This document shows positions 1 through 11,168 of a stretch of DNA of 53,000 nucleotides, one piece after another; within the stretch, counting starts at the first letter, position 1; each line of letters opens with the position of its first letter. The position numbers and the translations under genes were made by a program. The DNA comes from Owenia fusiformis. Taxonomy: Eukaryota; Annelida; Polychaeta; Sabellida; Oweniidae. The notes under the pieces are model-generated. The model did not search any database. It was given only the letters and a program-made list of their open reading frames with translations, and was not told the origin of the DNA. The DNA lies in contig CAIIXF020000791.1 in the NCBI GenBank assembly GCA_903813345.2, positions 1-53,000 on the forward strand, in the 5' to 3' direction.

Positions 1-725
1 CCCCCTTTCAGTTACATAATCGTGTGAAGTGTCAAAACCTAATTTCTTACAAAGTTTTTCCAAAATTTCAATTGCAAATATGTTCAAAATTAATGTACCT
101 ATATATTCAAAATCATAAATGCTCATGAATAACCAAGACTGTTACCTACATGGAGAGATATTGGCCGTTACCATTAAAAAAAGCCAAAAATGATAGAGGA
201 TGTCACATATCATGCAAATGGAAAAATTTGCATAATTATTGCATTTTGTATAAGTATATTATAATAGCTCCATTTTGGTACCACTAACATCTTTCAATTC
301 TCAAAACTGTGGAAGTTATTGTACTTCGAATTGGTTAACATCAACTCTTTCATAAGAAGTACCACGCCCCTTTTCAGTAACATAATCATGTGAAGTGTTA
401 TAACTTAGTGTCTGACAATGTTTTTCCAAAACTTTCAATTGCAAATATGTTCAAAATTAATGTACCTATGTATTTCAATTCATTTATGTTCATGGCTGAC
501 TAAGACTGGCCACTCAGGCAGCAAGGTATTATGCGATACCGTTGTAAAGAGGCGAAAATTATGATTAATGATGTCACACTTTATGCAAATGAGACTATTT
601 GCATAATTATTACATCTTATAATATAGGATACTATAATAGCTTCATTTTGGTACCACTTACAGCTTTCAATTCTCAAAACTGTGGAAGTTATTGTACTTT
701 GAGATAATTAACATCAACTCTTTCA
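1..725. repeat. Tandem duplication, period about 366 bp
   Basis: Two head-to-tail copies of a non-coding unit. The first begins at base 1 (CCCCCTTTCAGTTACATAAT) and the second at 367 (CCCCTTTTCAGTAACATAAT). Both carry the same succession of words, such as GCAAATATGTTCAAAATTAA, TTTGCATAATTATT and CTCAAAACTGTGGAAGTTAT. The array may extend left of the window. Copies differ by scattered substitutions and small indels, so the duplication is not recent. No coding signal is seen on either strand. Confidence 0.85.
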
Positions 726-1434
726 AAAATTCAAGATGGCCGACAACATGGCCGCCAATGGATACCATGGGACAATATCTCGATCATGGAACATGCAAAA
801 ATCTTTAGTAAGGACCTTTAGGATTACAAAAATGTACATTAAAAAATATATCTTTGGGGTGCACGGTGCAAACTTGGCCAAAAAATCACTCAAAAAATAG
901 TCAGAATGGTGAAAAACTGCATGATTTTGAAAAAAATGGCCAGGGGGGTTGCCCGAATCCCCCTACCCCCTGGAAACGGTCCTGATCACTATATGCTGTA
1001 CTATCATAAAGAAAACGGAAATCTAAAAATCAGCATGTGGACGCTTCTCCCATTTTTGCATGATATTTACATCATATTCAGTTTTCTGCTTATATACACG
1101 AAGAAACATATCTTAAATAAATTCATTAAATGGTGTTGGTGAAATTCGTAAAAACGATTTTACACATAATATTTACTAACTACATGTAGGATGGGTATCC
1201 AAATAATGGTCACCTCAAAATCTACGCAGCTTCTCCAAAAACGAATTACAAAAAAAGTAATGTATTGTGTATTTAGTCATGCGTTTGATTTATTCTGAAA
1301 TATGATGTGACATTGGTTACAACTAGGATTTTCATGTTTTGTTAATTTTGTTCAACACCCCTGAAAGGTCCGACGAAGACACAAAGAATTCAGAAAACAT
1401 TTTACAACAATACCTTATCTGAGCCTGAATTTAT
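726..1434. other. Non-coding stretch, no gene seen
   Basis: No convincing gene. It holds a CAAGATGGCCG word at about 729 followed by a second ATGGCCGCC, discussed under findings. At 940-995 a C/G-homopolymer-rich piece (CCCCCTACCCCCTGG) resembles the dispersed sequences near 10360-10400 and 40980-41010. Short reading frames here look random. Confidence 0.5.
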
Positions 1435-2568
1435 CAAGGTTCAATTCTTGGACCACTTTTCTTTATTCTGTACATAAATGATATTTACCTTTCTTCTCCA
1501 CAATTGTTTTTTTTTTGTTTTATTCGCGGATGATACCAATTTATTGATAAAAGGTAAAAATCTAACTGAACTTGCTGATATTCTTAATACTGAACTAAAA
1601 CTAATAGAGGAGTGGCTTATCACTAATAAATTATCCCTTATTGCGGATAAAACAAAATATATTATTTTCACCTCGAGTCAAAAAATATATAATGCAAATA
1701 ACACAAACATCTAACTTAATAAAAAGAAGCTTCAGCAGGTTGATAACATTAATTTTCTTGGTAGTACAATTGATCAAAACTTAAACTGGAAACGTCATAT
1801 TATGTCCGTAAATGCTAAAATCTCCAGAACCATTGGTATTCTATATAAGGTCAAACAACTGTTAAATGATAAAGCATTCTTGAGCATCTATTATTCCCTT
1901 ATTTACTCTTCTTTGATATTTGACAATCTTATCTGGGGTGAAGCAGGTAGTGGTTTGTTAAACTCCCTTCATATTTTGCAGAATAAATTTACATGTATTG
2001 CAACAAACAGTAACTACAGAGCACATTCCCTTCCCCTATTCAAACAACTGAACATTTTGAATATATTTGATATTAATAAGCAGTTGAAATGCCTTTTTAT
2101 GTACAAATGGATTAATAAACTCCATAATTATCATAACATTTTTCCAAACCTCTTCAGTACCATCCAAGAGAGACATGTTTACAACACCCGAAATAGGGTA
2201 AACTATGACAAACCCAAAATTCGAACAAATTATGGTAAAGCTTTGATATCTTTTACTGCACCATCAATTTGGAATGCATTACCTATTGAAATAACATCAT
2301 CTGGAAGTATTTTTATTATGAAAAAAAGAATTGAAAAAATATTTTATCAATCCATAATATCAATTTCAGTTAACCATAGTGGGCATTATATGACACATTC
2401 TTAGTCAGACATAGATAGTAGCATTCATCACACAAGCAGATCCCCAATCTGTACATTTCATGTTTGTTTATAAACACGGGAATATACACGAGAAGTGTCA
2501 CCCGTTTACTGTACATTTGATGTTGAAATATATATGAATAAATAAATAAATAAAATAAAATAAAAAAT
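1435..2568 (+). mobile_element. 5'-truncated non-LTR retrotransposon (CR1/L2/Jockey-like)
   Basis: The 3' part of a LINE-type element. Coding similarity starts abruptly inside the RT domain, at the GSILGP block near 1440. It runs through the C-terminal region to a stop at 2404 and ends in a short 3' tail of (AATA)n/(AAATA)n at about 2535-2568. Microsatellite-like 3' tails and 5' truncation are typical of target-primed reverse transcription in this group. No target duplication could be fixed because the left junction is diffuse. Confidence 0.8.
1438..2404 (+). pseudogene. Reverse transcriptase C-terminal remnant
   Basis: The remnant lies in at least three frame segments. The first, near 1440-1480, reads GSILGPLFF-like sequence. 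It shifts frame before the catalytic block, which is read as FADDTNLL near 1523-1546, so the FADD motif of the palm is present. A stop at about 1712 and another shift separate this from 1802-2404. That last segment gives 200 residues of the post-RT thumb/connection, including a YNTRNR word and SIWNALP near its end, which are typical of CR1/L2/Jockey-like C-termini. The frame breaks (a poly-T stretch at about 1507-1520 sits at one of them) show it cannot make RT. A host gene is excluded by the RT motifs and the 3' tail. Confidence 0.8.
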
Positions 2569-2699
2569 CTTTGAATAGCTGGATCATTTCCTTAGTTAAT
2601 TCCAGATATAGAAGTAAGTTTGAAATGAGATGATGTTGGCAAAAATTGACCTTAAGCCTATTTATGATGATCACTGTGATATCTATCTAATTAAACGTG

Positions 2700-4262
2700 T
2701 GGTTTGAAAATCCAAAATGGCTGCCTTGACATTTACCCTGAACGCCAAAAAAACTAATCAGACCTAGATTTTCATATTAAGAATCATCCCTGAAACTTTG
2801 AAATTGATCTACCATACGGTTCACCTGGAAATGCATAGACAAAACTTTACAGACAAGATTTTAAGACGAAAAATTCAAAATGGATGCCTTGACATTTATC
2901 CAGAATGCCAAAACAGTAATCAGATCTAGATTGTTATACTTAAAATCATCCCTGAAAATTTAAAATTGATCTACCAAACGGTTCACCTGGAAATGCGTAG
3001 CCAAGGCTTTACAGACAAGATTTTAAGACGGAAAATCCAAAATGACTGCCTTGACATGTCCCTGAACGCCAAAAAAACTAATCAGATCTAGATTTTCATA
3101 CTAAGAATCATCCCTGAAAATTTGAAATTGATCTACCGAACGGTTCACCTGGAAATGCATAGACAAGACTTTACAGACAAGATTTTAAGACGGAAAATCC
3201 AAAATGGCTGCCTTGACATTTACCCTGAACGCCAAAAAACTAATCTGATCTAGATTTTCATACTAAGAATCATCCCTGAAAATTTGAAATTAATCTACTA
3301 AAGGGTTCACCTCGAAATGCGTAGACAAGACTTAACAGACAAGATTTTTAATACGGAAAATCCAAAATGGCTGCCTTGACATTTATCCAGAATGCCAAAA
3401 CACTAATCAGATCTAGATTTTCATACTAAGAATCATCCCTGAAAATTTGAAATTGATCTACTAGACGGTTCTAAATGGCTGCCTTGACATTAACCCTGAA
3501 CGCCAAAAAACTAATCTGATCTAGATTTTCATACTAAGAATCATCCCTGAAAATTTGAAATTGATCTATTAAACGCTTCACCTCGAAATGCGTAGACAAG
3601 ACAAGACTCAATCCAAAATGACTGCCTTGACATGTCCCTGAACGCCACGAAAACTAATAAGATCTAGAATTTCATATTAAGAATCATCCCTGAAACTTTG
3701 AAATTGATCTACCAAACGGTTCACCTGGAAATGCGTAGACAAGACTTTACAGACAAGATTTTAAGACGGAAAATCCGAAATGGCTGCCTTGCCATTTACT
3801 CTGAACGCCAAAAAACTTATCAGATCTAGATTTTCATACTAAGAATCATCCCTGAAAATTTGAAATTGATCTACCAAACTGTTCACCTGGAAATGCGTAG
3901 ACAAGACTTTACAGACAAGATTTTAAGACGGAAAATCCAAAATGGCTGCCTTGACATTTACCCTGAACGCCCAAAAACTAATCAGATCTAGATTTTTATA
4001 CTAAGAATCATCCCTGAAAAATTGAAATTGATCTACTAGACGGTTCACCTGGAAATACCTAGACAAGACTTTACAGACAAGATTTCGGGACGGTTAATCC
4101 AAAATACCTGCCTTGATATTTATCCAGAATGCCAAAAAACTTATCAGATCTAGATCTTCATACTAGGAATCAGCCCTGAAAATTTGAAAACGATCTACCA
4201 AACGATTCACCTGAAAACGCGTAGACAAGACTTTACAAACAAGGACAGATAAATCCAAAATG
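2700..4262. repeat. Minisatellite of about ten 162-bp units
   Basis: A conserved word (TGGCTGCCTTGACATTTA with variants) recurs at 2718, 2881, 3043, 3205, 3368, 3476, 3619, 3781, 3943, 4105 and, decayed, at 4261. Spacing is therefore 162-163 bp, except for a 108-bp unit and a 143-bp unit that carry internal deletions. Other fixed words are AATCAGATCTAGATTTTCAT, AAGAATCATCCCTGAAAA and CGGTTCACCTGGAAATG. No long ORF persists through the units. Divergence rises toward the right edge. Confidence 0.95.
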
Positions 4263-4744
4263 ACCGACAATAAAAAAAATATGAGTTTTTGCTGATTTCC
4301 TTTCACAAAATTGTCACATATATCCACTGTTAACAATAACATTGGCTTTTACAACAAAGTACACCTGAAATTATTTATAAAGCTACCAAATAGTTTAAGT
4401 ATGAAAACTCAAAAACACCATTCAATATGATACAAAGTATTATCGCGCGCTAGCTTTTCTTAAGTCATTCAAAATGGCTGACATGACTGAGCTAACAGGT
4501 CCAAAACCTAATCAGATGTAGAATGAAGTAAGCTGAACAAGATATTGAAGTTTTAAAAGCAACTATGAAGCCGTTTTTATCACACCATCGGTAGGATATA
4601 GTCGTCATAGTTTCTTGGCCTCCTCCGTTGAAGAGTAAAAAGAATTACACAAGGGCAATGGGGGGATCGTGGTGTCGCTACAGTAAAAAGGAGAATGATA
4701 ATCTTTATAGTCTCCTATCGATGCGGGAATGTTGATCGATCATG
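4263..4744. other. Non-coding stretch, no gene seen
   Basis: No ORF or repeat family recognised. One AAAATGGCTGACATGAC word near 4471 resembles the core of the preceding minisatellite, suggesting a very decayed extension of the array. Confidence 0.4.
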
Positions 4745-6720
4745 TATATAATATTTCTACGGCTGCAAGGAGAAGGTATTCCATCTGGTTATATATATTT
4801 TGCAATAGTCAAACCAGTCTGTGGAATTTTGTCCAAAAATTACCTTATTTTGAACATTATTATATAACTCTTTCAAGACACGCCATAATTTACCCTGGAT
4901 ATCCCTTTCCCATAGTTTAATAAATAATAAGTATCTATCTAACACGTCAAATGCTTTTGAAATATCAATAAATGATAAATATGTTTTAAGACGTTTCGAT
5001 TTTCTAAGAGAACATAGACCTTTCAGAGTTAAGACATGATTTTCAAGTCTCTTACCCTTCTGGAAGGCTCCTTGGAGGTTTCCGAGAAGACCATTTTGTT
5101 GAAGGAAGTTCATAATTTTTGATTTTAGAGGCCGGAAAAGAGTTTTTAAATATTGGATGCAATGGTAATACCCCTGTAGTTATCAATGACTTCAGGATCA
5201 TTTTCTTTGTGAAGAGGTTTAAGTAAGCCTTGCTTCCATTCATTTTGGATGGATTCATGGTGCTTTATGAATGAAAATAAATGGAAAAGAGGTTCTGCAA
5301 TAAAATTCTTACAATTCTTTAAAAATTCATTTGGTCTGATCGATGCCAGAGGCTTTACCATTTTTCAAATTGGATACAAGTAATGTTATGTCTTCTACAT
5401 TAATGGGAATGTTAGAGAGGGCATTTTCAGGTATATCGTTTAAAGTTTCCAATGATGCAACCTTTGCTGCATTACCATCAGAGCTAGTTTTAGGTTTTTT
5501 ATTATTAATGCCAACATTTTTCCAGTAATTCAATAACGTTTCTTGATCTTTCTTAGGGTCAGTAATAATAAGCTCGGGATTTTCAGGGTCTTTAATTTGA
5601 GTAGGGTAATTACTTCGTTTGTTGAACATGGTGATGGTTTTCCAGAAGCTTCTGGATGATGCAGTTTTGTTTTTAGCATTTAAGGTTATTACTTTAATGT
5701 GATTTTTAACAAATTTTTCTTTAATCTTCAGAGAAACCTGTTTTTTCCTTTCAATATAAGTGTCCAATAGTCCCTGTAGAACATTGGCAGATTTTGACTT
5801 TGACCAGTACCTATAAAAATGATTAGCTTCTTTCCTACTGTATACAAGATCTTTAATTTCATCATCCCAAAAACTTCGACAATCACTAGCAACAGATTTT
5901 ACACCCACTGACTTACTTCCAGCGTTTATAACTTTAGATTTCCACGAGGACCACATACTTTCAACATCATTAAATTGACTGGTGTCTCATTCCATAAATT
6001 CATTTTTAATGCAACGTTCAAAGTGTTTCCAGTTCGTTGAGTCTTTAATATCCCATTTAGTAAAGGTAGTACATTTAGGCTTTAAAACAGTCAGGTTTGG
6101 ATTGTTTGGATGAGACATTAACTATAATAGAGTTATGGTCACTGCCTATTGAAAATAACTTGTTTTCATCTACCACCATTTTATCAGAGATAGTTAAAAA
6201 GTTTTATGCAAGGGCATAGTCGATTACAGAGGACTGGTCATTTCTAGACCATGTAGTTACACCATCACATGATTTTGACAGGTTTAAAATAAGTCAGAGA
6301 CATTACAAAAGTCCTCTAGCAAGTCCCCATTAGGACTTTTTTGACCAAAATGTCTGAAAGATTCAATTTTTCCATTAAAATCACCTATGATGACACATTT
6401 GGCATTGTCTTCAAGAGAATTAGTGTTACACAGAAGCTCATCATAAAGACTTTTACTTAAGTCCACGTCTTTGCCATCACATGGAAAGTAAACAATACAT
6501 GCATAAAATACAATATCATCATTTTTAAACTTCAACCAGTGTCTCTCAAAAGGGTCAGTCTTAGAATTGAGGACATTATCATTTAGGATGGTGACATCCT
6601 TTTTGACAAAGAAACCGATGCCTCTGTGACCTATGTAAAGCCAATAGGAAAATATAAAATTGTACATGCGTATAAAATCAGCAAAACCAAATGTACAAGA
6701 TTGAAGCCTAAGAAGTTACC
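4745..6720 (-). pseudogene. Decayed non-LTR retrotransposon ORF2 (endonuclease + RT, lacking the RT C-terminal half)
   Basis: Read on the minus strand from about 6700 down to 4745. An apurinic endonuclease domain (6667-6284) includes GIGFFVKKDV and IIGDFNGKI. Its end near 6240-6120 is out of frame, with DQSSVIDYAL and GSDHNS readable. A linker follows (5956-5327; WSSWKSK, RKEANHFYRYWSKSK, SGIDQTK). Then come RT fingers (NEWKQGLLKPLHKENDPEVIDNYRGI split over frames near 5250) and palm block A (FIDISKAFDVLDR, about 4965). Similarity stops near a block corresponding to the GxxQGxxLSP motif (about 4760). The YADD block and C-terminal domain are missing. At least four frame changes exclude activity. 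Loss of the 3' half is unusual, since insertion normally truncates 5' ends; a later deletion is more likely. Confidence 0.8.
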
Positions 6721-6859
6721 ACATTGCCAGCCTTATCCAGAGTCATGCCAAATATGTACAGCTAAAGTAGTGGTCACACTTGCCGTGTAGGCTCACCGTT
6801 CGCCACCGTGTGGCTAATTATGGCAAGACGGTGACGATTCAGCGACGGTCGCATTTCTT

Positions 6860-7090
6860 TTTGAATTTATGACCGGGTTTATACCGTGCTATACCGGGTC
6901 TGCACCGGCTTTATACCGACCTAGTACCGGGCTAACGTGTTCTAAGAGTAGTGGCTTACCATTGTCACCGTGTTTTCAACGGGTTTATACCTTCCTTTCA
7001 CCGGGTTTTCACCGGTCGAAACGCATTGGTAACGCATTGGTACCGCCAAACTGCATTGAAAACGTCATGAAACCGCTCTCTATAAATCAC
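6860..7090. repeat. Clustered ACCGGGTTT/TACCG subterminal motifs
   Basis: Within about 220 bp, variants of ACCGGGTTTATACCG, ACCGGGCT, ACCGGCTTTATACCG, AACGGGTTTATACC and ACCGGGTTTTCACCGG occur roughly every 15-25 bp. Base composition is clearly GC-richer than the surroundings. The position next to a Harbinger-type transposase suggests binding sites for transposase or its partner (inference). Confidence 0.6.
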
Positions 7091-7679
7091 TCATCTTTGG
7101 GACTAGTCTGTATGTGAACATAAGTTTGGACATCTGTCTACTCTTTTCAATTTATTGTGGGTATACCTGTGCGTATAATTTTCAGCTTTGTATCAGATTA
7201 GTGACATTATGTCTGCCCGAGGAAGACGTGGAAAGGGGAAAAAACAAAGGGTATATATTCATATTCAAGATCGTCATGATTAAAACAGCGACCGTTTCGT
7301 TTTTTACAAGTTAAATTTATTATACTGTAACATATTTCATGGATTTACCCCTTATTTAAATCATTTTTAAATGACGGTGTCTTTAACTAGGCAGAACTTC
7401 TCTTCTTGCACATTTTAATTTAGCAGTGCCCCGGGAGAATAGCAGAACGTTACAATACATTTCCAAGGACAGGCTGTCCTCGAAACTAAATGGAGGAACT
7501 CGTAAAGCCAGTTACGAGAACGGATCCGTTCCGATCCGATCCGTTATTTGTGCCAAATATGGCTTAAAACCAGAGTTAGTAAAACTTGTTTGGGTTACCT
7601 TTTTTGTCTGACCCTGTATAACCTAACAAGTCTCAATTGCTCTATATCCTCGGGGAATCATGACACGGAGTGTACGTAT

Positions 7680-9443
7680 TCATATTTTCCTGTCTTGCCA
7701 TGGTACAGACCCGGCCTCGCAGTTACACCAGTGCCGGGGGAGATTGCGTTGTTTCTTGCCTTCCCGGTTGTCACGATTCGGGCCCCCCTGTCTTTGTGTA
7801 TCTTCAAGATTTCTAGCTCCCCTCCAATGTCCAGCTGGGTGTGTGTAATCACCATGCTTGTTGATGAGTTGGTTTTGCATTTGGGGATACCTCATGCGCA
7901 TCAGATTGTGTAGTACCATACAGGTCCGGACAATCAACCGAACAGTTGAAGGAGCATGGCCCATGGTCGTCAGTAACACTTGAAAACGGTTCGCCATGAT
8001 CCCAAAGCTTTTCTACACAGCGACGTGCCCTTGACAGACGGTAGTTGTATATACGCTCTTCCACGTTCCTTCCTTTGCCACCATACGGCTTCATCATGTT
8101 TGGTGTGAGGGCGAATGCATCGATCTCCTATAAAGAAATACGGTACCTCCTGGTTGTCGTTTGGGAGTGGAGAGGGGTCGGGGAGATTTAGGAAAAAATC
8201 AGCTATGCCCTGCTTGAGCTCTGAGGCATTATAAATTTGAGCGTCAGACGCTGCCCCCTTCCCTAAAAATACAGAACAGTTGCATTTATGAAATGAACAG
8301 CGTTCAGTTTCACCTTATTAAAAACGTGCCATGCGCTTTATAGAACATTTTGAAGTATTTTTTCTAACTATGTTTCTAGAAAAATTCAAAAACGTTGTGA
8401 GACTTTAACGTCATACTTTATCTTGACATTTCACAAATTTCCCAGGGAATGTTGATGCTCGCTCTAGGTTTAATTTGATTCACCGATCGTCTCTCAAAAT
8501 CCAAAAACATTTACGAAATATTGTCTTCAAGAAATATGTTGTTTTGTGTAAATTATGTAATGGTCGTCTAAAACAAATAATTTTATTTTTAAACTGACGA
8601 ACTTGCGATGTGTAACTGAATTTCATTGAATTAAGAGACGTTGTGTTTATAAATGGTATCTTTTGAAACACTTACCACCAAGATCGGCCCAGATAAACTT
8701 GTAGTCAGAGTCTACCAACGCCATTAACACAACAGAGTAGAAACCCTTGTAGTTGTAGTATAGGGAACCCGACTTTGCAGGGCATTTCATTGCCACATGC
8801 TTCCCGTTCAGGGCACCTATGGTGTTTGGTAGTGTTTGGGAAGTTCCAGCGACTCAAGAACCCGTCAGCTATCGCTTGCCATGCAGCAGGAGTGGTCGGG
8901 GGCACCATCACCTCATCCAGGTACTCATCCACTATCGCTTGACACACTTCTCTGATGATAACGGAGATTGAGTTATGGGGTATCCTCCAGCTGTATTGAA
9001 GATCTCTGTACTTCGCACCCGATGCCAGATGACGGAGTGTCACTGATAACTTTAGGCCTGGTTCGAGAGCCTCTCGTAGCCTGGTATGTTGTTTGGTAAG
9101 GCGATGCTCATCAACTCTGTTCAATATTTCATCAAACATCTCCGGAGGCATCCTGAGAAAGTTTTTTAAGGCTTGTGGATCCTCCCTCCTAAGCTCTACC
9201 ATCAACTGGTCATACAATAGTTGTATTATATTTGCTATGTTATATTTATTATATTATTGTATTATATTTGCCAAATTGTCTGCGACGTTTCACCCATTCT
9301 CTCGACCATACATTTCTACCTTTCCTTGCCCTTTCCTGCTGATGTCGACGAATGTGATTGCCAATTTCTAAGTCAATTTCATCCCGCTTTCTCTGAGTAA
9401 TGGCAACCATGTACATTAAACGAACCTTTTCAGGACAATCCAT
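7680..9443 (-). pseudogene. PIF/Harbinger (HARBI1-like) transposase pseudogene, two exons
   Basis: Exon 1 runs from about 9443 to 8676 and exon 2 from 8262 to about 7680. The 413-bp intron has a clean donor (GTAAG at 8675-8671) and acceptor (TTTTTAG), and joins DLG to GKGAASDAQIYN. Recognised blocks: RRRQFGKY, LRMPPEMFDEILNRV, LRHLASGAKYRDLQYSWRIPH, SRWNFPNT, GKHVAMKCPAKSGS, NYKGFYSVVLMALVD, FFIGDRC, NYRLSRARRCVEK and LTTMGHAPSTVRLIVR. Of the DDE triad, the second Asp (GAASD) and the Glu (VEK) remain. The first reads NGKH, so Asp is replaced by Asn (codon 8808-8806). There are three breaks: an AT-rich insertion with stops at about 9218-9250, which carries a duplicated TTGTATTATATTTGC; a frameshift near 8835-8850; and another near 8010. 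Non-functional. Host HARBI1 itself is unlikely given the decay and flanking repeats. Confidence 0.88.
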
Positions 9444-9726
9444 GATGAAGACTGACAGTCTGACACGACCAGAAGTGTCACATGGTCAGGAGTGAATAAA
9501 TCGAAGAGGAAAAAACTGCAGAAACTGCAGAAGACGGTGATGCTGCGTCACTGTACGATTTCGAATTCACGGTAATAGGATGTTAGGAGGATGTTATGAA
9601 GCCGTTATAAGGCCGTCAACACGTCAATGGACTGTTACCTAGGCGTTAAGCGGCTGGTACCGTGAAAACGCTTTTAATCTGACATTTCAAACACCCGTTG
9701 GGAGCCCGTTTATTGGACGGTACCAA

Positions 9727-9814
9727 CGCTGTTCATTTCATAAATGCAACTGTTCTGTATTTTTAGGGAAGGGGGCAGCGTCTGACGCTCAAATTTATAA
9801 TGCCTCGGAGCTCA
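9727..9814 (+). repeat. Inverted duplicate of the Harbinger intron-exon 2 junction
   Basis: About 85 bp, starting AACGCTGTTCATTTCATAAA, repeat in inverse orientation the stretch at about 8217-8304. They include the intron's 3' end, the TTTTTAG acceptor and the first codons of exon 2 up to GCCTCGGAGCTCAA. One or two differences only. It joins directly to the subterminal sequence at 9540-9726, as expected for part of an internally deleted, oppositely oriented sister element. Confidence 0.85.
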
Positions 9815-9834
9815 ACACTGCATCAAATGTGGAA

Positions 9835-9970
9835 TTTCTAGTAATTTCTAGACGTGCTTAGTCGGTCTAGGAACTCCGTGTATCTAGAGATTTCTAGGCG
9901 TGCTTAGACGTGCTTAGAGCTGGCGTGGACAGAGCGTGACTAGAGTCTAGAAATCTCTAAGCACGCCGTG
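9835..9970. repeat. Short palindromic cluster of CTAGAAATCTCTAAGCACG words
   Basis: The words TCTAGAGATTTCTAGGCG, GCGTGCTTAGACGTGCTTAG and the inverse TCTAGAAATCTCTAAGCACG occur in both orientations within 135 bp. The stretch is therefore largely self-complementary. It may be the core of a small foldback repeat. No coding content. Confidence 0.6.
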
Positions 9971-10302
9971 GTTTGACACAAGACAAAATTAGTCGTTATT
10001 AAATTGCCATGTGAGATTTTGCGCTATATATGGAAACATTTAAATTATAATCTACCGCACGTGTTAATATTTCGTGTTTTGCTTTAGCTAAATACGGGAT
10101 ATCAAATCAAAAAGAGTATGTTTTCACTTTTTATCCGACTTGAGTCACAAAAAGTACATCGCAACATGGCTTCTTAATTGTTAACTTGTTATAAATTAAG
10201 AGGGTCTGTTTAAATGGGTATTTCCACTAATCAACACCCATTATTTCGCATTGACAAGTACCAGGGCCGAATCCAGCATTTGCTAAGGGGATGACTTTTG
10301 AA

Positions 10303-10577
10303 TTATTCCAGGGGTGAGGTCACATTTGATATTTGCTCAAAAGTTACACGAAAACTGCTCAAAATGGTGAAAGAATTATTGGCCAGGGGATACAGTATTA
10401 TTTTAAACTAGACATCTCTGTCGGCGAGGGGGGGCTAACTTATTCCAGGGGTGGGGTCACATTTGATATTTGTTCAAAAATCACACGAAAACTGCTCAAA
10501 ATGGTGAAAGAATAATTGGCCGGTGGATGCAGTATTATTTAAATCAATACATTACTGTCGGCGAAGGGGAGGGGCTA
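10303..10577. repeat. Tandem duplication, period 137 bp
   Basis: Two copies begin with TTATTCCAGGGGTGAGGTCAC (10303) and its near-identical partner (10440). Each contains ACACGAAAACTGCTCAAAAT, TGGTGAAAGAAT and CTGTCGGCGA. The unit shares the 'GGTGAAA...TTGGCCAGGGG' theme with 905-945 and 40930-40990, so it belongs to a dispersed family. The flanks 9971-10302 and 10578-11157 contain no gene I can see. Confidence 0.85.
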
Positions 10578-11160
10578 ACATATACATATAGTTGAAATTA
10601 CAGAATACGCTACCTTAATTTTTGATGATCTATAAACATAATCTTGTCATAAACAACTACTGATTTATATATGTGAACGGATATTTGTAAATTTGGTTTA
10701 AAAAGAAACTGAATATAGGGTAAAAATGAGGGAGACACAGACGTCGGAAGAGTGGGGATAAAATCCAATCAACACTAAGCTGAGACATAATGAGAATCAT
10801 ATGTCTGGAATCACAAGATTTTCATAAACATATTTGTTGATTGCTCACGAAAACAAAAACAAATTTCAGGGTTCATTGGCATCCCACAATATTTGCAAAA
10901 TGGGGGAGTGCATTTTCCCAGGATTTAAAACAATGCTTTACTTTAAATGTCGCCCCTCATACTAGCATACGCTTATTAACTATCAGATTCAGTAGCACCC
11001 TGCCCTTGATATATTAATACATAGTTTTCTTGTACCCCTTTTCAAAAATACAACGAACTAAATACATAGTAATAATGATCTTGGAATTGATTTCTTTGAT
11101 CTGTAATCTCGATCACACAATAACTAATTAACTGTTTGATTGCCTTTTTGCTTCTTCAAA

Positions 11161-11168
11161 GACGGGAT
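11161..11168. repeat. Left target-site duplication of the 3.5-kb retrotransposon
   Basis: GACGGGAT immediately precedes the element and recurs at 14635-14642 right after the poly(A) tail. If the ambiguous A residues are counted, the duplication is AAAGACGGGAT (11 bp). Removing the element leaves a continuous sequence, ...CTTCAAAGACGGGATATCCC.... Confidence 0.92.

Larger units (their letters stand above)
6775..9815 (-). mobile_element. Decayed PIF/Harbinger DNA transposon region
   Basis: A two-exon transposase pseudogene on the minus strand is flanked by GC-richer, motif-repeating sequence on both sides, which looks like the subterminal regions of the element. Left (6790-7085): many ACCGGGTTTATACCG-like words. 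Right (9540-9730): GGTACCGTGAAAACG and related words. Exact terminal inverted repeats and the 3-bp duplication typical of the superfamily could not be fixed, so the boundaries are approximate. The usual second Harbinger gene (Myb/SANT protein) was not found. Confidence 0.65.

Noticed and set aside
2700-4262. CRISPR-like array
   Set aside because: The period is 162 bp with whole-unit similarity and no unique spacers; the context is a eukaryotic repeat, so it is a minisatellite.
7548-7913. Plus-strand genes overlapping the Harbinger exon
   Set aside because: They are shadows of the minus-strand transposase exon 2; no domain on the plus strand.
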